Source of the DNA: Alopecurus myosuroides | Lineage: Eukaryota > Streptophyta > Magnoliopsida > Poales > Poaceae | DNA length: 64,000 nucleotides | Assembly (NCBI GenBank): GCA_028641055.1 | Contig: CM054057.1 | Span: 574,306,610 to 574,370,609, forward strand | Reading direction: 5' to 3' | In this document: in pieces, positions 55,297 through 64,000 of the stretch | How the letters are laid out: every line of letters starts with the position of its first letter | Position numbering within the stretch: position 1 is the first letter of the stretch | The notes under the pieces: generated by a model | What the model saw: only the letters and a program-made list of their open reading frames with translations | Told to the model about the DNA's origin: nothing | Databases searched by the model: none | Made by a program: the position numbers and the translations under genes

Positions 55297-56781
55297 TTAC
55301 TGCTCTTCACTTGTGTGGATCGAATAATATATAATGATAATCAAGCTCCAATGGAGATACGGAAGTCCGGTGAACTTTGCAACAAACTTTACAAAACCAA
55401 AGAAGAATAACAAATATTTTTCGGGTTTCGAATTAAAACAAGAACAGAAAGAAACAAGCAAACAAAGAAAAATATTTTTGGATTTTTGAATACTAAACCG
55501 AAATGACAAAACAAACCAACAAATGAAACTAAAAAAGCAAACAAAGAGAAACAACAGAAATATTTTTGGTCCTTTTGTGTTATAGAAAACAAGAACAAAA
55601 GAATAAAAACAAAGAGAAACAAAAGAAGTGAAAGAAAACGAAAACAAACGAAAGAAACGAAAATATGGATATGCAAAGAACCGACCGAACATGATATATA
55701 AATGAGTGTGATGTCGGTATACCTCCCCGCCAAGCTTAGGCTTTTGGCCTAAGTGGAGATCATAACCAAGGAGACCAGGGGCGGCACTCCTATAGTATGC
55801 CGAGGAGGAACCTTCCTCCTGATATGTGCTAGAGAACGCTCCGGCGTACTGCGTGGTGTAGTCCTCGGAGGGCGCATCTCGCCTCTCCTGCTGCTTGTAA
55901 AACTCCATCGTGCTCACATGCTCGTCTATCTCCTCCTTGGAGCGCGACCATGGTGACCTGTCAACTTTGAACAAAACAGGCTGCGGCAAAATAACTTCCC
56001 GCTCATTTCCATCAATAAATAGAACTCTATATACTAAATGATTAGCAGTAGAGCTAGTAGTAATAAAATGATGGGACTTCATGGCAGCGAGATTAATTCT
56101 ATATGGAGTAATGGTTTCATCGTCAGGAGCAATAGGAACATTTAAAGCAGTTGCTATACGCGTAGCAGTAATGCCCCAAAAAATAGGCCCCTTAGCAGCA
56201 AGGCGGCGTGCAACAAGTGCACCAAGGTTATACTTCGTGCTACGGTTCAGCGCAGCATCAATGAAAACAAGGTGATAACTAGAAATGTTACTAGTGTTCT
56301 CCCTACCAAGGATACTAGTGGCAAGATAGTAAGTAAAATATCTAAGGGCAGGAAGTTGGATGTTCCTTATCTTCCCACGCTGGGATGAACGACCATCATC
56401 ATTGGTGATTCCTCGGTAGAGCTCCTTGAGATCTACGGGTTTATCATGAATCCTGCATGCTGTCCCGGAAGCGTTGATACCTACAATGGAAAAAAAATCT
56501 ACCAAGGACAAAGAAACATGACTACTATATAACTTGAAAGAAACAGTAGAACCAAATTGTGCGTTCTGAAATTTAAAACTTTCAACACAAGTTTTTGTGA
56601 GAGTGGCATACTGAAGACTTTCATCCTCCATGTAGCTGGTTAAACCAGTTCTTTCAATAAGCATTAGAAAGTCATCTAACAGACCTGCACTTCTTAAAAA
56701 TGTAACAGAAGGAAAGCTAGAGGGATTAGCGATACCATCACCTCCCCGCATCGTCAATATCAGGTGCAATAAGGTCTTCAT
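55297..56781 (-). CDS. ATHILA ORF-1-like protein of the LTR element
   Basis: A 494-codon frame starting at ATG 56781. Residues of about 20-300 match the ATHILA-type ORF known from Triticeae Gypsy elements: SVTFLRSAGLLDDFLMLIE, LTKTCVESFKFQNAQFGSTV, DLKELYRGITNDD, QRGKIRNIQLPALRYFTYYL and FKVDRSPWSRSKEEIDEH. After about residue 375 the frame runs through A-rich DNA and translates into Phe-rich hydrophobic residues. I suspect this is read-through of non-coding sequence, not real membrane segments. The ORF occupies the place of an env-like gene. Its role is unknown. Confidence 0.78.
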   Translation of the reverse strand: MKTLLHLILTMRGGDGIANPSSFPSVTFLRSAGLLDDFLMLIERTGLTSYMEDESLQYATLTKTCVESFKFQNAQFGSTVSFKLYSSHVSLSLVDFFSIVGINASGTACRIHDKPVDLKELYRGITNDDGRSSQRGKIRNIQLPALRYFTYYLATSILGRENTSNISSYHLVFIDAALNRSTKYNLGALVARRLAAKGPIFWGITATRIATALNVPIAPDDETITPYRINLAAMKSHHFITTSSTANHLVYRVLFIDGNEREVILPQPVLFKVDRSPWSRSKEEIDEHVSTMEFYKQQERRDAPSEDYTTQYAGAFSSTYQEEGSSSAYYRSAAPGLLGYDLHLGQKPKLGGEVYRHHTHLYIMFGRFFAYPYFRFFRLFSFSFTSFVSLCFYSFVLVFYNTKGPKIFLLFLFVCFFSFICWFVLSFRFSIQKSKNIFLCLLVSFCSCFNSKPEKYLLFFFGFVKFVAKFTGLPYLHWSLIIIIYYSIHTSEEQ

Positions 56782-57848
56782 TATATGATGGCCTCACTAC
56801 AGTGGACGACCGTGAGGGCCTTGTTCTCCTAGGAGCATCACTCCTAAATATCTCTCCAAAATTATGGCTATCCATCTCTGAATTTTTTCAAAAATCATCA
56901 CAAAAATGGATTTCAAGCAACTATAAGGTGAAAACTACTATAGAGACTTATAGGAGAGCTAAACATGCATCAAAACTAAATTATTTCTACTCAAATGAAG
57001 CATGCAACTCACATAAGCTGTCACCTACAGTACCAAAATACTCAAGAGCTACTCCACTAAATAAAATTCTACTTGGATATCTGAGGAGTCACATAACGGA
57101 GATCAAACACACCAAAAATCAGCACAAATGATGGGCTGAAGAAGGAGATAAAAAATCCAGAGGAAGAACAGTAAGAACACGGGTTCCAGGAAATGTTTTC
57201 AGTTTGGGGGTGAGAGAGAAGACTTTGGCAGTGAGAGTAAGTGGAGGGCCAGGGGGCCCACCCATGTGCTGGCTCCACCAGGGGCAGGCCTTGCCACCCC
57301 ATGGTGTGCCTGACTGGTGGGTCCCCCTGGGGTCTCCCAGGTGGCTTTCTGCCACATTTTGAACGTAAAAATTCATTATAAATTTTCTGGAATTTTTCGA
57401 GAAACTTTATTTTCGAGGGTTTTCAGAATTTAATAATTAATTATAGACCTGGAAAACAATTATGAAAACATGGAAAAAAAACCAAAACCAGAACTACAGA
57501 GGTTCCAAAACATTCTAATGTGTAAATACCCAGTGAAAACAAAAGTGGAAGTGGTGAAAACAAAATTATGGTTGGTGAAAACAAACATATCATGGTGAAA
57601 TGGAGAGAAATCACTGTGAAAACAGAAGTATGGATGGTGAAAACAAGGTTGTGGATAATGGAAACATGACTATACTAAAGTGGCAAGGTGATAACAGAGG
57701 TAAACATGGTGAAAGCATAATGGGGAAGGTGAGAACATAGTGAAAACATTGTCCTCTTCATTCAAAATCATTTTGTTAACAAGGGTGATCAAGTCTTGTC
57801 ACCAGAATAATTTTTATATGAAGAAAAAATTTGCTCAACGCTAAAAAA
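56782..57848 (-). other. Position of the missing pol domains
   Basis: Between the protease and the ATHILA-type ORF, where RT, RNase H and integrase would be, there is about 1.07 kb of sequence without coding motifs. A degenerate GTGAAAACA repeat (57533-57750) and a G/C-rich patch (57190-57350) occupy it. Confidence 0.7.
57533..57750. repeat. Degenerate GTGAAAACA repeat
   Basis: About ten imperfect copies of (G)GTGAAAACA(A) on the plus strand, spaced irregularly by 15-30 bp. Confidence 0.7.
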
Positions 57849-60495
57849 TTATGTTACCTCAACCTTGATAGACATAGTACCAATCATAATAATTTCATAT
57901 TGTTTTGGTGGTATTGGAATGGGACAATAAAATTCTCCAATTTTGATAGTCTCAATATTTTCAATTGAATTTAGACCATATCTTCTATCAATCTTCTTGG
58001 GAAAATAAACAGTATGCTCTTTATCATTAACATTAAAAGTTACTTTTCCTTGGTTGCAATCAATAACAGCCCCCGCAGTATTAAGAAAAGGTCTCCCAAG
58101 AATAATAGAAATATTATCATCTTCGGTCATTTCCAACACAACAAAGTCAGTTAATATCAAACAATTAGTGGCAACTTGAACAAGAACATTCTCACATATA
58201 CCAACAGGAATAGAAGTAGATTTATCATCCATTTAAAAAGATATATCAGTGTGTATCATTTTTTCAAGAGAGAGTCTCTTATAAAGACAAAAAGGCATAA
58301 CACTAACTCCAGCTCCCAGATCACATAAAGAAGTTCTAACATAATTGTTTTTACTGGAACAAGGAATAGTTGGAATACCAGGGTCACCAAGCTTCTTTGG
58401 AACCTTACCATTAAAAGAGTAATTAGCAAGCATAGTAGAAATTTCCTCATTAGGAATTTTCCTTTTGTTTGAGACAATATCTTTCATATATTTTGAATAA
58501 GGAGGCAGCTTAATAGCATCAGTCAAAAGATTTTGCAAAAACAAAGGTTTCATCCACTCATAGAATTTATTATAATGTTCTTCTTCCTTAGATTTGTGGT
58601 TCTTATTACGAAAAGGCATTGCTTTTTGTACCCAAGGCTCTCTTTCTTTACCATGTTTATTGGCAATGAAATCCTCCTTAGTATACTTCACAGTTTTAGT
58701 TTGCTTTTCAGGTTCAGCTACAGTTTCTTATTTATCAGAAGCATCACTTTTATCATTACCACTTTCAGTTTCAGCATCAGAAATAGATATACTATTAGGA
58801 TATTTAGCATGTTCAGGAGATTCTACAACATTTTTATGTCTCTTCTTCTTTTTCTTAGAAGGAGAACTAACGTTTTTAGGTTGCTGAGAATCTTGTTCAG
58901 TTCTTTTAGGATGTCCTTCATGATACAAGGGGTCCTGAGTAGAAACACCAATTCTAGTAATTATTTCACAAACATGTTTGTCTCTAGAAGCATTAGCTAG
59001 CATATCTTTTTGTACTTTAGTAAGTTGATCAATTTGAGTTTGAACCATTTGAAAATGTTTAACAAGTATTTTAACATCATTAGAGGTTCTTTCAGTAATA
59101 CCATGCAAATTATCAATAGCTCTAGAGTTTTCCATAAGGTGATTTTGCACTCTCATATTGAAATTATCTTCCTTAACAACATAATTATCAAATTCATCTA
59201 AGCATTGATCAGGTGTTTTAGAGTAGGGGATATCTCTATAATCAAAGTATTGGAGAGAGTGTACCTCAACAGTTGATGGATGAGGAATAGGCTTACATAA
59301 TTCTTCTATAGGAGGTAAATTCTTCACATATTCAGATTTTATACCCCTCTCTTTAAGAGATTTCTTGGCTTCCTTCATCACTTCATCATTTAATTCAATC
59401 ATCCCTCTCTTCTTAGTTGTTGGTATTTGTGTTGGCTCTGGTGTAGGTGTAGGCTCATGTATATTCCAATCATCATTATTTTTGGCTATTTTAGCCATTA
59501 ATTTCTCAGCTTCTTCTGGAGTTCTTTTCCTGAAAACACAACCAGCACAACTATCCAGGTATGTCCTAGATTCAACAATTAGTAATTTATAAAATATATC
59601 TAGGAGCTCATTTTTAGGTAGTGGATACCTAGGACAAGCTCTTATTAAAGCACAAAATCTTGTCCAAGATTCAGGTAATTTTTCTCCTTTAATTTGCTCA
59701 AAGTTAAAGATTTCTTGCACAACAAAATGTTGAGCACTAGCAGGAAAATATTTTTGAAAGAAAGCATTAATCAAATCCATAGGAAAAGTAATAGATCCAG
59801 GTGGAAGATTGTTAAACCAAGTTTTAGCTTCATCTTTTAATGAAAAAGGAAAAATCTTGGTAACAAAATAAGTACGCAGCTTAGTATCATCAGAAAATAA
59901 ACTACTCATAGATGAAAGCTCATTTATGTTTTCCATAGCACTTTTACTTTCAAGTCCACAAAAGGGTTCCTTATCAACAATAAATATATAAGATAAATCT
60001 AAAGATAAATCATAATCCTTGTCTATAATGTGTATAGGAGATGTGGAAACTTAGCATGAAGAGAAGATTTATATTTCACAGCATGTATTGCAAGAAGACT
60101 CTTAAGAGCACTTGCACCAACAGTAGCACGAGCTTCCTCAATAAAATCATCATTAAGTTCATATAGGTTTCATCAAGATCATCAATATACCCAGTTGAAT
60201 TAACAGATGTACCAATAATTTCAACAGGAATTTCAGCATTTTTTATTTGTTTGGATTTAGCAATAGTAGAATCTAGGAAAGGACGTAGAGAACCAGTATC
60301 ATCAAGCACAATAGAAGCATCATCAAAAGTATCAGAAATATTTTCAGAATCAGCAGAAGTAACAGTAGCATGTGGTGGAGCAAGAAGTTTACTCATAACA
60401 GAAGGTGAATCAAGAGCAACAGAGGTGTTCAGAGTTGTACCTCTCCTTGTAGTGGATGGTAATATAGGAAATTTTCCATCATGAGTCTCGCCCAT
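57849..60495 (-). pseudogene. Athila-like gag-protease, broken by stops and frameshifts
   Basis: Gag starts at ATG 60495 (MGETHDGKFPIL). The frame is lost near 60170 and again near 60030. The main gag domain is clear from 59936: KIFPFSLKDEAKTWFNNLPP, FFQKYFPASA, ESWTRFCALIRACPRYPLP. TAA codons at 58728-58730 and 58233-58235 interrupt the same frame as it continues into the aspartic protease region. That region has SLCDLGAGVSVMPFCLYKRL with the DLGA active site, then VLEMTEDDNISIILGRPFLN. The frame ends at 57849, before any reverse transcriptase. With these breaks it cannot make a full product. Confidence 0.88.
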
Positions 60496-60553
60496 GATGA
60501 ATAGCTTGGAGCAGACAATATCACGATCAAGTGAGCAAATAAATAAAGTTATG

Positions 60554-60572
60554 CTCCCTGGCAACGGCACCA
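60554..60572 (-). other. Primer-binding site of the 52-61 kb element
   Basis: On the minus strand TGGTGCCGTTGCCAGGGAG, which differs at two positions from the intact site at 15174-15192, sits 11 bp inside the LTR fragment. Confidence 0.82.
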
Positions 60573-60583
60573 GCAAATAGTCT

Positions 60584-60918
60584 TGATGACCCACAAGTAT
60601 AGGAGATTGCAACAGTCTTCGAGGGAAGTAAAACCCAAATTTATTGATTCGACACAAGGAGAGCCAAAGAATATTTATATGCCTTAACAACTGAGTTGTC
60701 AATTCAGCTGCACCTGAAAGTAGACTTGCTCGCAACAATTTATCAGTGGTAACAGTTTTATAACAGCAGTAGAATAAAATAACAACAGTAGTAAAATAGT
60801 AACAACAGTAGCAATCACGGAAAACAGCAGGATTGGAGTACCGTAGGCATAGAGGGAATGAATGAACGGGCGTTGCATGGATGATAACGTCATGTAATAA
60901 TAATAACGTGAGAATTGT
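60584..60918 (-). repeat. Truncated 5' LTR fragment
   Basis: Matches 52400-52745 from TGATGACCCACAAG to about AATAATAATAACGTG, then similarity stops abruptly. About 1.05 kb of the LTR, including its promoter side, is missing. Confidence 0.85.
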
Positions 60919-61690
60919 AGATCTTATATTTACTAATTGGATGCACCATACGAGACACCACGTTAATTCTGGAGAAAACATAAAAAATAGCCGCATGATG
61001 TAAATTATACTGTTAGGATTCTCAGATCGTAAGTTAAGGGTTGTAAGAGTCCTAGAAGTCTACACATCCATGGTCTGATCGTTTTCTTATATTCTAATAA
61101 TAAGAAAATATTCAATTGGGGCTTCATGGCTCCTTCTACCGTGGAGAACGTTCAATTGGCACCAGCGATGCGGCCTTGATCTCTTGTCGCAGCTAAGAGC
61201 ATGCCTGTCCTAAAGGGGTTTGATCCTACGTCTCACCGGGTGAGTGTTCTCCTTCCTATCTGTGTGTCAAAATAGAAGAGAGAGGCATCCCTAATTCTCA
61301 TCTCATCTACGAAAATTCTGGCCTTCTACTCAATCTAGCGAGTATGGCCGATTTTGATCTTGCAACCATGGAGATGTATGCACGTACTGAACTGTATCCA
61401 ATTTATTCATCCGTGCAATCTGTGAGCTGCCAGCTACGAGGCGGCACATTAATTCTGAAGGTCAGTAATCGGCCCTAGACCCATTAGATTAGGCGTAATC
61501 CTCTGGAGTTTACACTTTTGATCCGTCTCTCAATGGAGAGAAAAAGGCATCCTAATTCTTGCTTCCTCTGCTAAAATTCTAGGGTCCTCAATCTAGCGAA
61601 CATGGGTGATTTTGATCCTGGAGCAGATGCCCACGTAGACATGTAGATTACTGCCTCTAGTTGATTTGATTGTGCAATTTGTGAACTACT
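60919..61690. other. Unassigned sequence right of the Athila-like element
   Basis: No gene or repeat boundary recognised. CCTCTACTAAAATTCTAG-like words recur near 61310 and 61570, hinting at an internal duplication of about 250 bp. Confidence 0.3.
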
Positions 61691-61695
61691 GACTG

Positions 61696-62150
61696 TTGCC
61701 AATGGCACCCTTCACAAATCTGGCCAATCGAGTGCCTCTGGGACCAACTCATCTTGCCGCCTTGATGTCTGTTATAATGCACCCTCCAGACCAGAGGCCG
61801 CCGTCGCCGATCATCAGAAACATGATGTGCACGGGACCTGTTGGCTCATCATGGCATGGCCATGCTCACGGAGCAGTAAGGAGGGCTGTTGCACCACCTC
61901 GGTTGTCTCCAGATCTTTGTGAGGTTGATGCCGGAAGTTGGGCAGGATGTGCTCTTCGGCGAACAACTATTTCTCTCACTATCTATGGCCAGTACTGCCG
62001 TCAACTCCCTCACCTACGGCGGCTCGAACATGGCGTTCGTGCACATGGCAGCATGCCAGCACCTACTTGCGCCAAATGCTCAACTTCTGCGCTACGGCGA
62101 AGCACTTCCAAAGCGAGATGTTGCTGGACATGAGCAATATTGGCCGTAGA
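61696..62150 (+). other. GC-rich possible exon remnant, unidentified
   Basis: A GC-richer patch with three overlapping open frames. One reads EVGQDVLFGEQLFLSLSM, then SLTYGGSNMAFVHMAACQH, and another is Arg/Pro rich. No family is recognised and the frames are not compatible with one clean exon, so it may be a decayed gene fragment. Confidence 0.25.
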
Positions 62151-64000
62151 GTGGGAGCCAGCGCCAAAGAACTACTCCTTACGTTTTATTTTTTATAACT
62201 CGGCGATGGTGCTTAATTCTTTCAGCGAATCTAAGCCCACTAATGTTTTGCGGGTTACAACTTCTTGCATGAAAAATACTACTCCAGCATTGCTTTTAGA
62301 TGTATCTTAAAGGTATGTCTATATTAGAAGACTAATTTTTTCATAGTGTCATTGGTTCCCATCGGAAGGCTTTATATATGCCATTCCTCAATACTAAAAA
62401 TAGGAACAAGTGCAAACAACAACCCTTCCATAACTCCCCATTTCATTTGATTTTTAGAACAATAGTTTTTTAATCTATTTTTCTGTCCTCATATATGATA
62501 ATGATTTTCTGATGGTATCGTTCTCACATGTGAGGATCCCTAATCCCTTTTTGACAAGACCAGTGTCAGAACATGCTTAAATGAAGACTTCAAATAGGGA
62601 GTGTTTATGCAAAATGGTGGCATATTGACTATGTGTATAAATAATGTCAGGTATACATATGGTAATCGATTATCTATTAGATGGTTGATATATCTGAGCT
62701 CATTCACTTCCACCAAACAGAGAAAATAATATACTTTTGATACTTTTTGGATCTAACACTTTGTCTACAGTTAGAAGCATAGAAGGTACAAAGCTGTCTA
62801 CATCCTCTTTGAACAATTTTTGACCTTTTATGTTCGATGGTTTTGTGCCAAAAGGTATGCTATTCATTGTTAACATCATATATGATTCTCATGTTCAGTT
62901 TTGCACGGTTTTGGGCATGTCCCTGTGCGGACGATCTGGTATCTTTGCAAAGTACCAAATTGTCATGGGTTTATTCTTTCTATGGCATCATACGCGCTCC
63001 TGCTGATGTTGTCTTCCGAACGAACGTAGGTTGCGTCCATGCTCGACAAGGAGAGGAGACTCGAGTTACTTGGCCCCTTTGCTGCAGAGCTAGATATGAA
63101 CCTTCAATCAGATAATGGTTCTTTTTTTTTAGCTCTGAATATCTGAAGAAATTAGATTCTATGTAAAGCATAGCTCAATCTCTTAGTTTTTCACCGGTCT
63201 GACCGCTACTCTATGCAGTTTGTTATTTTAGAAGACAGAAGAATTGGAAATTTTTTTTATTATCTGACCAATATTATATGCAATTTTTTATGCTTAGCAA
63301 ATTGACACATTAGAAGGATGAATTTCGTAGATACTCCCTGTAATTTCACCAATCACCACTTCCCCTCATGAAAATATTGACGTATTACACAAACAAAGAC
63401 ATTTCTGAATTCCTTTGTTTTGTACAGTCTTTCATGACAGTTCAATGAATGTTGATGGCGCCATATATAGTAGCAGAATCATGACTGAGTTGGTTCTAGA
63501 TGATTGCTCTGACAATCTCACAAAGAGCATGTAGTGGGCAACGATGCTATGCTGTCATTTACCGCGACCGTGTGTGTGTTGTAATTTGTTGCTCTTCCTA
63601 AGGTCAAACTTAATATGGAATACATTCTATGAAAAAGTTACATTTGATTTCTAAAACTTCAAACCCGTGTAGTATGCAGGTTAATGAGCTAAATGAATTG
63701 AGAGTGCCTGCGGGCTTGGACCTTAGAAAATTCTGTTTGTGATTGGTACTTTTTGTGTATATATTTTGCAGTTGAGTTCCTGAGAAATGGAGATCTCATC
63801 TTTGAGATGGAGCGATGCATGCTCCTAAGGTAATATACATATTGTGTGTGCCTTTTTTTTCCGGGTATGTGGTCATTAGTTCATTTTTTTCTTGTAAGAA
63901 TCGGGACATGTGTGCATTTCACTAGACGAGGACATCATATGGGCTCATTCACGCACCATAAATTCAGTTTATTTCTAATATCTATTCTGTGTTGTGCAAT
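62151..64000. other. AT-rich sequence with possible small exons
   Basis: Mostly AT-rich, intron-like DNA. A 65-bp segment at about 63771-63830 is bounded by TTTTGCAG and AAG|GTAATA and is open as EFLRNGDLIFEMERCMLL. Near 63039 a frame reads MLDKERRLELLGPFAAELDM. These could be exons of a plus-strand gene continuing beyond the window, but the evidence is weak. Confidence 0.25.

Larger units (their letters stand above)
52400..60918 (-). mobile_element. Athila-like LTR retrotransposon (Sabrina/WHAM-like) lacking RT and integrase, 5'-truncated
   Basis: The 3' LTR (52400-53797) and polypurine tract lie at the left. The right side has the primer-binding site and only about 335 bp of the 5' LTR. 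The interior holds a gag-protease frame (57849-60495) and an ATHILA-type ORF (55297-56781). The roughly 1.1 kb between them has no reverse transcriptase, RNase H or integrase, so the element is non-autonomous. I believe Triticeae Sabrina-type elements have this organisation, but the family name is not proven here. No target duplication can be seen because the right LTR breaks off. Confidence 0.88.

Noticed and set aside
55297..55660. Several apparent transmembrane helices at the C-terminus of the ATHILA-type ORF
   Set aside because: The DNA is A-rich on the opposite strand (AAACAAAG words), giving Phe/Leu/Ser strings. This is likely read-through of non-coding sequence.
1..64000. CRISPR arrays, bacterial operons, ribosome-binding sites and rRNA genes
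   Set aside because: The sequence is plant nuclear DNA with introns and TEs. No spaced direct repeats of CRISPR type and no conserved rRNA sequences were seen.

Overview
This is nuclear DNA from a grass, most likely a Triticeae species (wheat, Aegilops, rye or barley group). The evidence is a decayed cereal alpha-amylase inhibitor gene of the 0.28/0.19/0.53 seed-protein type, Athila-like LTR elements of the Sabrina/WHAM kind, a Sirevirus (Maximus-like), a CACTA element with short subterminal repeats, and Stowaway and Tourist MITEs. Coding genes have plant introns with GT-AG sites and one GC-AG site. Species assignment is inference.

Layout. 0.5-2.8 kb: a five-exon minus-strand gene for a small RRM-like protein. 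5.9-6.8 kb: a dead LINE fragment. 7.0-7.8 kb: a Sirevirus relic. 8.6-9.1 kb: an alpha-amylase inhibitor pseudogene with its TATA box. 9.5-16.9 kb: a fold-back element split by a 6.8-kb non-autonomous Athila-like LTR element (target duplication ACACC). 17.2-20.4 kb: a second, longer but also broken LINE. 20.5-22.3 kb: an apparently intact short-chain dehydrogenase/reductase gene with two nested MITEs in an intron. 24.2-39.1 kb: a complete 14.9-kb Sirevirus (target duplication GTACC), itself invaded by a 2.96-kb CACTA element (27.8-30.7 kb, target duplication CCC) that carries a gene with two B3-like domains. 40.6-45.2 kb: an apparently intact PHD-finger gene on the minus strand. 45.2-52.4 kb: MITE-rich spacer with a short non-LTR insertion and a possible decayed gene. 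52.4-60.9 kb: an Athila-like element with gag-protease and an ATHILA-type ORF but no reverse transcriptase or integrase, and with a truncated 5' LTR. 60.9-64 kb: mostly unassigned.

Three genes look functional (RRM-like, SDR, PHD). They share no obvious pathway and are separated by nested transposons. The nesting gives relative ages: fold-back element before the Athila-like insertion, and Sirevirus before CACTA. The most unusual item is the CACTA element, which has a B3-domain gene but no transposase and has dense palindromic repeats at one end. All coordinates and splice sites were derived by reading; no database search was run.
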